Part shown: positions 23,606 to 35,958 of the stretch, in pieces
Position numbering within the stretch: position 1 is the first letter of the stretch
Layout of the letters: every line of letters starts with the position of its first letter
Source of the DNA: Salticus scenicus
Taxonomy: Eukaryota > Arthropoda > Arachnida > Araneae > Salticidae
Length of the DNA: 64,000 bases
Assembly: GCA_963930645.1 (NCBI GenBank)
Contig: OZ005659.1
Span: 161,672,534 to 161,736,533, forward strand
Direction of reading: 5' to 3'
The notes under the pieces: model-generated
What the model saw: the letters and a program-made list of their open reading frames with translations, nothing else
What the model was told of the DNA's origin: nothing
The model's database searches: none
Program-made: the position numbers and the translations under genes

Positions 23606-24035
23606 CGGCCCTCTTCACTTACCGTCGCCGGTAGACCGAGCCAATGTTATTCTATGGGGAAATTTTCTTTACAAATAACTTATTAACTAATAAATATTTT
23701 TAAATTCTGTTTTCACACTCAGAAAATTCCCAACTGTTAAATTGACGGACCTTTTTTGAAAAAGTATTTTTTTAATTTTTAATATTTTATTTTGAAATTG
23801 CAAAATGAAAAAAATTCACTTATTGAAAATTCGTATTTTGCAGCTTCGAAGTAAAATATAAAAAATTAAAAAAATAATTTTTTAAAAAAGGTCCGTCAAT
23901 TTAACAGCTGGGAATTTTCATAATGTGAAAACAGCATTTAAAAATATGTATTACTTAATAAGTTATTTGTAAAGAAAAATTTCCCATTGAATAACATTAG
24001 CTTCGGCTTCCAGCGACGGTGAGTGAAAAGGGCCC
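23606..24035. mobile_element. 430-bp foldback element flanked by TTAA
   Basis: TTAA occurs at 23602-23605 and again at 24036-24039. Between them the two halves are inverted copies for almost their whole length (arms about 200 bp). Shared blocks are CGGCCCTCTTCAC/GTGAAAAGGGCC, aaataacttatta, gttaaattgacggacc and gcaaaatg/cattttgc around the centre. The TTAA duplication is typical of piggyBac-like elements, so a piggyBac-type MITE is a reasonable guess. Confidence 0.8.
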
Positions 24036-24059
24036 TTAAGTTATCGAAAGCAATCTATG

Positions 24060-24810
24060 TAAAATATATAACTCTAATACATATAAGAAATTTCTTTTTT
24101 TAAATCACTCTAATACTACTCTAATAATAAAATAATTCTTTAATGTATTCAGTTTTACAATATGTTTCACTCCTTTTCCCCCGGGGCGGATGATTAAAGA
24201 AGAGCTTTTGATAAATATGTACAAATTATTCATTATTTTATAAGAATTTGAATAAGTGCACTTTTGCCCTTAAAAGTATTGTATTTACTGCATTAGAGTA
24301 TCACTTATTTAGTTACAAAGTATCAGATACATTTGAAGGATTAGCATAAATTCATTTTGAAGTTAGAACATTTCTAAATTGACGAAAACAAATATAATTT
24401 ATTGTGTTTAGATAGGGGAAGTACAAATAAGCTTAACTTAATTAGCTAAATATAAATGGTTGAAAAGATTGAAAGTAAAACGTTTTTCTTTAACAATTGT
24501 TTGGCTCAAAGAATATAGTATATACACTTTCTAAGAACTTTTTAAGGACATCTTTAGAATACTGAAACAATAAATTTATATTTGAAAAATTAGAGCACAA
24601 AATTGTTAGACGTTAACTTTTGACAATGCTTAATAAATGTATTATCTTGTAAATCAGTATTTAGAAAAAATATTGTTTTTGATCAATGAAATCTCAGGAA
24701 ACCTTTTCTATAATTTACGCACGTAATTGCTTAAAATGAAACGAAAATATAAAATATTGTAAAATTTTAGTACACTAAAAGATTATTATCCACTTAAGCA
24801 ATCGTAAATA
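24060..24810 (+). repeat. Dispersed repeat family E, copy 1
   Basis: It shares ordered blocks with 28180-28930 and 54740-55440: actctaata, gattaaa.aa.agcttttgataaa, tgatcaatgaaatctcag and acgtaattgctt. All three copies point the same way. It is non-coding and the class is unknown. Confidence 0.5.
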
Positions 24811-24877
24811 CAATAATGGTTATTAAACTCTTCTTTCTTGCTATTTCGTGGTTTAAATTACAATACAAAAATATTCA

Positions 24878-24883
<6 letters not shown>

Positions 24884-24939
<56 letters not shown>
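24884..24939. repeat. (TA)n microsatellite
   Basis: About 56 bp of uninterrupted TA. Confidence 0.95.
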
Positions 24940-24941
<2 letters not shown>

Positions 24942-26710
24942 GCATACATTTTCTGCTGATGCAACTTTCAAAACGTGTTTATTTAATCACTTATCTCGTG
25001 TTTATCTCGTTTTGTTAAATCATTTTGCATACAACTTTGGTGGAGGACAAAAGTTTTATATGTCATATTATTATATGTCATTTCATATTATATGTCACTG
25101 TTTTGGGACTCGTATCAGATATCTGGCTAATAGATCTAATCCGACGTTAATTCCGGCGACAAGAATTCACTGAACAATTGTAGTTTGACACCAATCTATC
25201 AAACCCAAACTTTCTTGACATTACTTCAATCAACTCACGAAGAAACTTTAAAAAATATATACCAAATAATAATAAGTAGTTGTATACAGAGAGCCTCTAT
25301 GGAGAGTGATGAAAAATGATGGAATTACGCAACAACGCATGCATGTAGCAGATATATTTATACATATATATTTTGTTGTTGTTGTTGTTTAAACAAAATG
25401 TGTTTTAGTAAAAAGGACTTGAACGCTTCTCATTTGAATATCAATATAAAAAAAAATTACAGATATCATTTTTTTGTCGCAATTCTTTATTACAGGTATA
25501 GATTTGAGCAGAGATCTTTAAAGCCGTTAAAAATACTTTTAAATATGGGTGATAATCAAAAGATTTTTCTAACCAATCAGAAGCTGACTTGCTATTGATG
25601 CCTATATTTTTGTCAGCTCTCTAGTTATATGTACAATTATTAAAGCATACTGACATTAAAATTTAATTAAAAAATGTCGTCGTACATTTGAATGAAACAT
25701 GTAATTATTAGTTAAATTGCTAATTTTTTTGAAACATTATTTTATATACATACAAGGCAACCGGATACATTCTAGTAAGTTTAAGGACAAAAACTTATTA
25801 AATTTAGTTTGAAATAATTTTCGCCTTCATTTTTATGAAAATTCTCTCTCTCTTTATATATATATATATATATATATATAATGGACAAATCATTATTTTT
25901 ATTTTGTACGAAAAAGGCACAAATAATGATTAACAAACTGAATTTTGTTTTAAAAGAGTGAAATAAAAAGCTATGTATGTTTTCCTTTTTTTAAAAAAAA
26001 GCATATGAAAAATATTTACTCTTAAAGAATATGATTGCCGTAAAGCATGTGGTTGTAAATTCCCAGTTCACTTCGACCTGTAGTATTAAAAATAAAATAA
26101 CAATTTGTTTTTAAGTAGAATAAGGACACAACCATTTTAACGATTTGCGTTTGAAGAAAAAGAATATTTTTAATAAATTTTTAACATCGTTCACTGTAGT
26201 TAAATTGAATGTCTCATTACTAGGCAATTGATAATTCGTTAACAAATGAGTTCATACATTCATATTGTTTCGATATATCTTTTAAATACATTCTAATAAT
26301 TGCTTGAAATTTCAGTTATGGTAAAAGACAATGTTAAAATGTTTCTTTTATTACAAATATAGGATATTGTTCTTGCAAAATTTTACAGTTTATATAAATA
26401 TTTATACAAAAATTACCTATAATTAAAATATAAAGATTTTTAAAACTAGAGACATTATTCTAAATACTCTGAAGGGCTCTTTGTTATTATATTCCAAATA
26501 ACTCTTCTTAAAAATGACACTATTTGGACTTTATATTAATTATTCTGTTAATTCTTAAGCTATCTAATTAATAAAAGATGTCATGTTTTTTATTTATTAT
26601 GTGCTATTTAGCTAGCGTTTTTTTTCCCTCTAAAAATTCCACGTGATCTATGATATCAGTCTTTAGATAAACATAACACATCAATGTTATGTCATTAAAT
26701 CTGATTTTTA
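24940..26710. other. AT-rich DNA, no supported gene
   Basis: Short open frames at 24940-25173 and 25398-25598 show no domain, splice context or composition change. A (GTT)n run lies at 25372-25389 and (TA)n at 25857-25880. Confidence 0.5.
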
Positions 26711-26714
26711 CTTC

Positions 26715-27660
26715 CATTACTCTACTACCGTAGGTAATGGAAGTATTGTATTCGGTCCAAAAAATCGATATAGAGATTTCACCTGATTTACACGTTTTAT
26801 GGTCCCCTAAATCCAAAACAGTGGTTTTTCGCAATTGGTCAGAGTGTGTGTGTATGTGTTTGTGTTTGTGTGTGTATGTGTGAAATTTCCGGGCTATCCT
26901 ATCTCCGAAACTAATAAAGATAGAACTACAAAACTTCAGAATTAAGACAGGTCTGGTGTACATATGAATTTTCCAAATTTTGATGAAAATTGAGAAACCA
27001 GAAGTGGGACATTGGAAATCGTAAGTTTGATCGTAAGTCTGTATGTCAAAAACGACTCTAACGATTTTCTTCAAATTTGCTATATAAACACTTTATTAAA
27101 TGTCCTTTCGAATGATAGAGTTGGTTAATGCAGAAAAAATGATAAGCGTCCTGTATAAATAGCTGAATTTCAAGTTTCGCAAGCGCGTTCTTTTAAAAAC
27201 GACTGTACGGATTTTTTTTCAAACTCGCCATATTAGCTCACTTTTAAATGTCCTTTTGTATGTAATTGTTGTTTTCCGGTCAATAATTGAATTTTGGTAA
27301 AAGTTGGTATATCAAAAACGAATCTAACGATTTTCTAGAAAATTTTTGTATAAATCCCTTCCTTTCTCATGTATTATGTGGTTATTAGTGGAAAATTAAC
27401 ATTCATCCTGCTTAAGTAGGTCAGTTTTAGATCTCGGAAACTGGTGTTTGAAAAAATAAATGTACCATATTTTTGCTTATTTTTTACCTTGCTATAAATA
27501 AGCTTCGTTTTACATGTCTTTACATGTGTATAAAGTTTCTCTTAGCAGAAACATTTTAGGTTCCTACTACTTCTTTTGGACACTTTTATGTCTTCTGATC
27601 ACATTATCTCTAAAAAATGCATATAATACGTGTAATAGTGGGTAATGGATGTCGTGTGGT
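26715..27660 (-). mobile_element. Repeat family B, copy 1 (inverted)
   Basis: This is the inverted, diverged counterpart of 35065-35958. It runs from the terminal palindrome acttccattac..gtaatggaagt (26711-26746), through the box GATTTACACGTTTT (26785-26798) and a tgtgtg microsatellite (26843-26881). Several modules containing aaaatcgtta-type blocks with an agccgtttttgacata core follow, ending at gtgggtaatggatgtcgtgt (about 27638). The 156-codon minus open frame at 26604-27074 is a chance read-through. Confidence 0.7.
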
Positions 27661-28179
27661 TGTTTAACACCAGATCTTTTAACTTTGTAAGAATATATAT
27701 TTGTCAGTTAGAAATTAGATATACTACAAGTATTTATATGATATGTTTTGAAAATAATTTGCAATTTAGAATCGAAATACGTGTAACAATTACTTAAACA
27801 AAACATCAAAGAATTCTTTTCCAGCTATTTTGAAAGTAAACCAAAGTATTGGTTGTCTGGAAGTACCTAATATTGCCTATTAAAACCTTTATTATAATTG
27901 TTGAAAAGTTTAAATAGCTTCAACTGCAAACAATAATTACTTTCTTCCCTTATAAATTTTCATTCAAGTAGCTGACATGCAATTAATTTTATAACTATTT
28001 CAATATTAAAGATAAAGTCTGGTGTCATTAGATATTTCGAGAAATATGGAAAATATTCAGGAAATATCGGGAAAAATATAAAATAACATTGTGCAACTAT
28101 CACAGGTTAAAAAATATAAACAATACTTGCAATAACTCTTGAAATCTTTATTAAGTTCGCGGAAATATCTTTAACAAAA

Positions 28180-28930
28180 GGTATAACATCTGATACTATA
28201 AGAATTCTCTCACTAAATAACTCTAATCCTGATATAATTATATATATGTATATATATGTATGTATATGTATCCTTTTTAAATATATTCTGATTTAAATAG
28301 AGTTTAATTTCTTTTACCCTCGGGTGAGTGATTAAACAACAGCCTTTGATAAACATTAGGACATAATTATTATCCTCTAGAAATCTTAATATGCGACAAA
28401 ATATTTTAAAGTAAAATACAAATTTTAAGATAGCATGGAGGGATTAGATAAAATCTGTTTAAAAGTTAGAAAGTTTCTAAATTTATGAGAATAAGTATTA
28501 ATTAAAGAAGAAATGTAAACAATTTTTAGTTTCTTTACTTAGAAGAATGGAAATCCAGGAATGCTTTTTAGTATATATATTCATTTTCAAACAAACGATT
28601 AGAATAATTAAGGTAATGTAAAACATTTAACAGAACGTTAGAGAAGAAAATCGTAAGAATATTGTAATATTAAACTAAAATATAAAATGTAGAAATAATA
28701 AATTGGTAAATAATTACTTTTCACAGTCATCTTTTCTTGTATATCCGTATTTATACAAAGATATTGCTTTTGATCAGCGAAATCTCAGAACAAATTTAAC
28801 ACCAGTTACATAATTAATTAATTAAAATAAGGAACATATATTAGGTTGTAATGCCTAGAAAACAATCAAATGTTAAGATTCACTTAAAAAACTGTGAAGA
28901 TCGGAAAACTTTATGAATGCAAAAGATTAT
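28180..28930 (+). repeat. Dispersed repeat family E, copy 2
   Basis: The copy starts with agaattctctcactaaata and passes ctcgggtgagtgattaaac and ttttgatcagcgaaatctcag. It ends around aaaaaactgtgaagatc. Copy 3 at 54740 begins agaattcttttactaaata. Confidence 0.5.
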
Positions 28931-29202
28931 ATCTCACGCCAAAAGTTACTGTATTTAAATTGTAAATGCTAATTTAATACAAAGCATTAAAAAATTCTGT
29001 TTAAATATCAACGATTATTTAAATAAAAAATTACAAGGGATGTATACAGATATTTGCATAAAATTAATTAAAATAACAGTCAAGAAATACATAATATTTT
29101 ACGTTTATATATCTTAATTTTCTTCTCTGATTTAACTAACGATGCTCTAAAAATGATATTTCTTTCACCTAATCAATTTTATCAATTTTACCTTATACAC
29201 TC

Positions 29203-29206
<4 letters not shown>

Positions 29207-29242
<36 letters not shown>
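29207..29242. repeat. Poly(A) tract
   Basis: About 36 uninterrupted A residues. Confidence 0.95.
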
Positions 29243-29243
<1 letters not shown>

Positions 29244-29379
29244 ACGACGTTTCAAGAAGGAGTTACCCAAATGGGACGAAAATTGGTAGTTGTGATATAC
29301 ATGTAGAGACAAACAAATGATTACAGTATCAGAAAATTTGGATGATTTAATCAAGAGAAATGACCTCACAAAGTAAACA

Positions 29380-30200
29380 AGTAAATAACGCATTGACCCT
29401 TATGTAAGCAATTATTCGGCTTGGCATTAATTGATAGATATGCAAATGTACTCTTGCGGGATATCCTGTCAAATTCTGTCCAATTGGTGTGTTAGATTGG
29501 AAACATCCCGAGCTGGTTGTAGAACCCTTTTCATGATGCGCCAAACGACTTCCGTGGGAGAGAGATCTGACGACTTTAATGGCGAAAATAATGTTAAACA
29601 AGCGGGAAAACAAGCAGTAGAAACTTTCTCTGTTCACGTGTAGGCATTATCATGCGGAAATGTACGATCAGGATTGTGTGATATGAAGGGAAACACAACG
29701 GGATGTAGAATGTTGTCGACGTACCGCTGTGCTGTAAAAATGCCACGGATGACAACCAACGGGGTGCTGCTATGAAATGATGTGACATTCCAGACCATCA
29801 CTCCTGGTTATCGGTACGTATAGCTGGCGACATAGGTTGGAATCCCCCCTTTTTTCGGGCCTTCTCTATATACTTTTTTGTTGGTCATCGGGGCTTAGAT
29901 TGGAGTGTGATTCTTCACCGAAGACAATTCTACTCCATTCAGTGACATTCCAGTTTGAACGATCCTGATATCACTGGAAACGGGCTTGTCGGTATACAAA
30001 GTTTAATAGCAGTCCGCATAAGGGGCACTACCCCATTTCCCTGAGTCGCTTATTAATGGTCTTTGAGGTCACTGAGGTACCAGTTGCACATAGAATCGAT
30101 GATAACGAGGAGTTGGAGCTTTGAGTACCGCTTTGAAGATTAATTAGTTATCGCGTTCTGTCCTCTCTCTAGGCCGACCGCTTCATCCCTGATGCTGTGT
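29380..30200 (-). pseudogene. Tc1-like transposase remnant, copy 3 (minus)
   Basis: This is a DDE transposase relic of a different Tc1 lineage from the 0.7-2.1 kb pair. Minus-strand blocks, in shifting frames, are RIVFGEESHSNLSPDDQQK (about 29935-29880; D of FSDES is G here) and STPLVVIRGIFTAQRYVDNI (about 29775-29715). FPFISHNPDRTFPHDNA follows (about 29690-29640; second catalytic D present), then SSDLSPTEVVWRIM (about 29575-29535; the E of PIE present) and QLDRI..DIPQEY. Frameshifts and stops are numerous. Upstream to about 30200 is degraded N-terminal sequence. The open frames at 29347-29788 catch parts of it in wrong frames. Confidence 0.8.
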
Positions 30201-31290
30201 TCCGCCACGGTCCATCCACTCCTGTCAATATCGTCTAATAATGACATTACTCCTATCCAATTATCAAACAATTCGCAGATTAGACCAATCGGCTTCTTTG
30301 AGCCCAACTACACACCTCTCTCAAAGTCTGACAGCTGCCCATATTCTTTGCGCACCTGTATGCGAGGAATAGTTACTGTCTTTTTGAGTAGACGGAATAA
30401 AATTATCGAAGAATTTATGTCCTGGAATCAAAATTTCTCATTTTTAATATTCAACCAATTGCACAGTTAAGATGTTCTGCAGCGTCGCATGCTCATTCGC
30501 TGACAGCCAAACTTTAAAATGTTGCATTTTCCTTCTTAACCTGTATGCATATCAACTTGTGTCCAGTTTGCAATTCTCCTCCTTGGTGCGTCGTTTTTTT
30601 CATACGGGATGCGTTATTTCATAAATGTATGGATCATGTTTGGTATAATCTGGAAATCAAGAAGTTTTTCAAGTCTCTTTAGAGCAAAATCTATATGCAA
30701 TGGCAAGTTTCCTATTCGTACATAAAAATATTATAAATTAGTTAAGCTATTTTAAGATCTAACCAATACCCATTAAGAATATTTAATATAATCAAATCTT
30801 GCTGATTCCGATGTCCCATTAATCAAGAACTAAAAGAGAGGCTATTGAATAAGGCAATGTCCCTGTGCCTATCAAGTGATCGGATATCTGGTAATTGTCC
30901 TTCAATAATTCAAGTACGTCGCTCACATACAGAAGTCATAGCTATTCCAGTGTCAAAGAGTAACGAATGTATGAACGCTGCATGTTAGTGTGTGTTTGTT
31001 GTATGATATTTTATGGATCTGTCGGCTGTCACATGAAATCGCCGCATATGCTAGCTTTTGGGGGAATACCGTGAACAAACACACTGCCAGGAATTAGTTC
31101 CAGAAATTATGTTCAGGAAATGTGAATCTTGCTGATGTAGCTCAGACTGGACAACAAAAAATTTTTGGATGACAAGGCCCAGAAAGCTTCCATCACTAAA
31201 GACAGTAATGCAGTGTTTCCGAAAGATTCCAAGTTCTGCTGAAACAGTCCCACTAATCGCAAAAAGAAAACACAATTTTTAACTGCTGCA
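30200..31290. other. GC-richer relic, not recognised
   Basis: Composition is clearly less AT-rich than the flanks up to about 31290, suggesting old coding DNA, perhaps the rest of the adjacent transposon. Minus frames of 64 and 74 codons overlap at 31051-31307 but show no domain I recognise. Confidence 0.3.
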
Positions 31291-31299
31291 TAATTTTTT

Positions 31300-31690
31300 T
31301 CTCTCAAGTTTTTAAATTTTGACTGACAAAAAAATAATTCCGAAATTGTTTTATTTTTTTATAAGTTTCAAAATAATTCTTTACTTACATTATTAAAATT
31401 CTCTTTTCTTTTTTTGAAGCATTTTTTAGAAGTAAAATTGCACTTAACTCGCAAAAAGTGAAATATGTGCTTTGCAGATTCTTTTCAAATTTAAGATAAA
31501 TTTTGAATTAATTTTTAAAATTTTGACAAAATAATTTTTTCTACACAAAGCGTCGCATGTATTGCACTTTTCTTTTTTTATTTTATTTTTTTTTTTTTAA
31601 TAGGATTTTAACGTGAAATAAAATAATTTACATATGTTTAATTTGAAATTTTTGAAATTTTTACCAACTGACAGTTCAAAAGTATTTTCT
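31300..31690. repeat. Dispersed repeat family J, copy 1
   Basis: It shares ttacattattaaaa, aaagcgtcgcatgtattgca, aataaaataatttac and ttaccaactgac with 60680-61004 in the same order and orientation. Confidence 0.5.
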
Positions 31691-32005
31691 AGAAAAAATG
31701 CATGTTTTAGCTATATAAGAAGACTTTCTGAAAGTTTTTGGGTTTATTTAATGCAAATTACTAGAATCCTGTAAAGTATAATAAACTTTTATCGCAAATT
31801 AATAAATATATGTTATCGCTATGCTATTTTTTAATTATGAAGGTGTTTATTTATTGTTTGTTAGTTGCAGTTTTATTCAACTTTATATCAATTGTCTATT
31901 ACTATATATAAATAAATCTTTTCAGAATGTTTATAACTGAGTTATTCTAATTTTTAAGACTAATTAATGAGTATATGGAATTATGTGCATAGGAAAATAT
32001 TGCAG

Positions 32006-32478
32006 ATTGAGAAAAAATTCTGTAACTGACATCTAGAATCTAAATTGTGGCTCTAGAAGAAATAGTTCTATGTCATCCTTATAAATTCTAGTCCCCTTGA
32101 AAGCGAGTTCTAGAAGCTCCTATTAGAATTCTAGAGCGTTTGCCTATATTCTCGAGGGCAAAGTTATTTAAAAATATCTGCAAATAAATGAGACTACAAG
32201 AGGCGGGTTTCTGCAACTACAATCTTGGTTTGTTACCAAATTCTAGAAAATAAAGCGAGAATTTCTCGCAATATAAATGATTCAGAATATTTAGAGAGTT
32301 CAGAATATTGTTTCACCATCTAGAAATGTGTACATTAGAAATTCTCGATAATTTCGTCTATTCAGTTTATTGGCGTGCCTTATGAGCATATCTCGGAAAT
32401 CTATATTTCTAGTTAAGGGATTTAGAAAATGACCACTTATTCATTCTAGAGAAAGGCGGTATATTTTTTTTCTCAGTG
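32006..32478 (-). mobile_element. TIR element L, copy 4 (inverted)
   Basis: This complete copy runs from TTGAGAAAAAATTCTGTAACT to TTTTTTTCTCAGTG. Ordered blocks are ttctagtcccc, tagaattctagagcgtttgcc, gaggcgggttt and attctcgataatttcgtc. Confidence 0.75.
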
Positions 32479-33119
32479 CATTTAGAATATATTGTTAAAT
32501 TACAAAAGGTTAAGTATAAAAATTAAAAAAGTTATTAGGGTGCTTTTTAATCACTCTCAAAAAAATTAAAATTTTGAATTTGAATTTTTAAACTACAAAT
32601 AATTTTCACGAAATTTTAACCTGATTAATACGTTTTATTTCAATGCATTTGTATGCAAAATTTTAAAATTCTGTTACAGTAATTATTTATAAAATAGTTT
32701 TAAGTGCATGAGTGTACATTAAATATTTTTATTATCATTATTTTAATTAATAATTTGGAATGAATAAACTTTGCATGTATTTGCAACGAATTATAACAAT
32801 ATTAAGTGTATTAACATTTCTCGAACTCTGTTTATGTTTAGAAAAAGGAAAATTCGAAATTTTAAATTCTTTGAAAAATATTTACATAGATTCTGCTAAC
32901 TGTTTTTTAATTTTCTCCTCGTCGTTTTACATACTAAACTTTAACATTATATTCTACATATATCTGAGCTTTACTATATGTATTCATTAAAAAGTAAAGT
33001 TTTAAAAATTGTTTTTGTTTGAATGTTAAATATCTTTCCTCTAAAACAATAGAGTAAAAAATATTTATTTTAAGATGTTTTCATAACTAAACATATAAAA
33101 TTCATCTTAAACTTTGTAA

Positions 33120-34010
33120 AAATAATTTTATTTAGCGTGAAAATTTCCAACCTTAATATAGTCTAGTTTAGAGTAAATTTTAGAAACTTAAATATTAACA
33201 ATGCGTTTTGAAAATTTCTGAGCAATAAATAGGGAGCAGTATAAAGTATTTAATTTAACATTTTCTGAGAGACCATTGAGTGTTTCTTTCTGTAGCAAAC
33301 TAAGGGATAAAACTTAGTATTCTCAAGAAAACAGGAACATTTAAGAAGATAAAATGAATTTATTTTACTTATTTTTTCATGTAGCTGTGAAGTTATTGAA
33401 TAAGGAATGAGAACAACTTCTTCAGATATACTTTTAAGCACGTATATCAAAAGATAACTTTTATGAAATGATATTCTAAACATAAATAACTTTAAACGAT
33501 TTTGGGTAGGCTAAAACACAAATGTAAGCCTAGAGAATATTTTAAGAGGAAATTTTAAAAAAAGTTTATGAATTAAAATATACTTTAAAACGGAAGCAAA
33601 ATTTTTGAAATTAAAACAATTAGCCGAAATAAATTATGTGAATTATTATATTTATGAATTTAGAGCAGAATAAAGCACAGACGTGGGTTTAAAAAATATT
33701 CTGAGAAAAAATGCTAAGAAAAATTTATCGATTAAGATATAATTTAAAATGGAAGCAAATATAGTTTAAAATTAAAACAATTAGCCAAAAAAAAAAAAAA
33801 AAAAGTACAAATTATTATATTTACAAATTTAGGGTAGAATAAAGCCCAGAAATTAATCTGAGGAATATTTTAAGAAGAAATTGAAGAAGATTTATGAGTT
33901 AAAATATAATTTAAAATGAAAACGAAAATATTTTAAAATTTAAACAATTAACCAAAATGAATTGTGCAAATTATTTTTATTACTTTTAATTTGTGCTGTT
34001 AATAAATCCT
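33120..34010 (+). repeat. Repeat family F, copy 1, with 3' minisatellite
   Basis: The 5' part (33120-33500) matches 40385-40850 (gaaaatttctgag.a.taaata, aagataaaatgaatttatttta, cataaataactttaaacgatt). The 3' part is about three tandem units of ~160 bp (starting about 33509, 33664 and 33832), each with agaataaagc, tttatga.ttaaaatata and aaacaattagcc. It is non-coding. Confidence 0.6.
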
Positions 34011-34119
34011 AAAATATTTAACCAATAAATTAGAAGTCTGAGCCTGGCAAACTGCTGAATTTATTTCTATCAACATAAATATCATATGCTATGTAGAATA
34101 AATTCATCAGAACAAATAT

Positions 34120-34160
34120 AATATGGGGAACTGAAGATAGCTCGCCAGTATGTAATGCTT
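34120..34160 (-). repeat. Family A end fragment
   Basis: The block aaatataatatggggaactg and the next ~25 bases resemble the ctagttgg-side end of family A, in the orientation of copy 2. Confidence 0.45.
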
Positions 34161-34859
34161 TTTAAATTTTTAAAAGATTATACGCAATGGTTATCAAATT
34201 CAAAACAAAGAAAAAAATAAAAAATAAATAAAATAAAGAGAGGTTTCAATCTGTGAATGAAATGATAGTTTGAATAAAACTGAATCCAAATCATAATTTT
34301 TATTTTTTAGATAATGTTAGATTCTTCTCTTTAAAATAATACTTTTTGAGTATTATTATTATTTTTAAATAACATTTGGTTTTGGAGAAAAATTATTATA
34401 ATTACATACTCGTTTAGTATTTTACGTTAACTATCACAGCATTTAAAATTTTCTGATATTGAAAGAAAACTTTAACGATAATGATTTAAAAAACACACAC
34501 ACTTTAAAAGTATTTAAAAACTTTTATCGTATATGCACTTACCGTGAAGTTAAAATTTAATATTTCAGTAAGTAAGCATTTTAATTTTATTATATATTTC
34601 TTCTTTTGGCGTAATGATGGGTGCAAATTTATACGGTTTCACGCAATAGTTGATATTAAAAAAACAAAACTGAAACACTTATCGGGAAAATATAATTCAA
34701 TATTGCAATAACTAAGCATTATAAATTTATAGCATAAGGTATTTCTTCTTATGATGAAAATGTATGCAAGAAATGGGAGGCATTTTATACGCTTTTAAGC
34801 AGCTGTTAAATTATGTAAATAAATGAACAAGTAATAATTATCCATAACACTGGAAAAAA

Positions 34860-34960
34860 AATCCTGTTTTCTTATATCAAGAAGCCGTATTTTTTAAAAA
34901 TATTTTAAAAACTGTTACGAATGAAAATTAATAAAATAAAAGTAAAGAATACAAAGTTTA
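34860..34960 (+). repeat. Family K fragment
   Basis: The block tatatcaagaagccgtatt and the following aaaatattttaaaaactgtta resemble the repeated segments at 62153 and 63037. Confidence 0.4.
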
Positions 34961-35064
34961 AAAATATTTCAAAGATTTCAATTTTGTAAAATACAACACT
35001 TTTAATATTTTTTTTACTTTGTTTTTTAAAGAATTTTTCAACTGCTCATAAAAAAAAAGAAATC

Positions 35065-35958
35065 AGGTATGAAACAACCACACGACATCCATTACCCACT
35101 ATTACACTTATTATATGCATTTTATTTGGAGATAATATGATCAGAAGACATAAAATCGTCCTAACAAAGTAGAAACCTAAAATATTTTCGTTATGAGAAA
35201 CTTAATACACGTGTAAAGACATATAACACAATGTTTACATAGCAAGTTACGAAATAAGAAAAAAAAGGTTGAGTTTTGTTTGAAACAGCAGTTTCCGAGA
35301 TCTAAAATCGATTCATGTAACAATCGAAAATCGTTAGAGCCGTCCTTGAGATCCAAACTTTTACCAAAACTTGGCGTACTGAATTATTGAGTAGAAAACA
35401 ATAATTACATGCAAAAGGATATTTAAAAGGGAGTTAATATAACAAGTTTGAAAAAAAAAATCTGTACAGCCATTTTTAAAGTAACGCACTTGCGAGACCT
35501 GAAACTGAACTATTTATACAGAACTAATTTTCCTGAACTAACCCAATATATCACTAGAAAGCACATCTAACACAGTGTTTATATAGCAACTTTGAAGAAA
35601 ATCGTTGGAGCCGTTTTTGACATACGGACTTACGGTCTCACTTCCGGTTTCCAATGACCTACTTCCTATCTTCCCATTTTCTTCAAAATTTGGAAAATTC
35701 ATCTGTGTATCAGACCTGTATCAAATGTTAAGTTTCGTAGTTCTATCTTTATTAGTTTCGGAGATATGATAGCCAAAATATTCCGCACATACATACATAC
35801 ATACTTACACACACAAACTGACCAATTGCCAAAAACTACATTTTTGGACTCAGGAGGCCTTAAAACGTGTAAATCAGGTTAAAACTCGATATCGAATTTT
35901 TGGACCGAACGCAATACTTCCATTACCTATGATAGTAGGGTGATGGAAGTATTTATTG
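35065..35958 (+). mobile_element. Repeat family B, copy 2
   Basis: It begins near cacacgacatccattaccca. Modules with aaaatcgtt.gagccgt..ttgacata follow, then a cataca/cacaca microsatellite at about 35788-35817. The conserved box (AAAACGTGTAAATC, 35862-35875) comes next, and the terminal palindrome CTTCCATTACC..GGTGATGGAAG (35918-35950). It is non-coding. Its last ~250 bp have been swept into the tandem triplication that follows. Confidence 0.75.

Noticed and set aside
26604..27074. 156-codon minus-strand open frame, the longest in the window
   Set aside because: It runs through the end of repeat family B, including its microsatellite. No domain is seen, and the other copies of the repeat do not keep the frame.
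32760..32990. 76-codon plus frame with a signal-peptide-like N-terminus
   Set aside because: Hydrophobic AT-rich codons are expected by chance in this composition. There is no mature domain, cysteine pattern or splice context.
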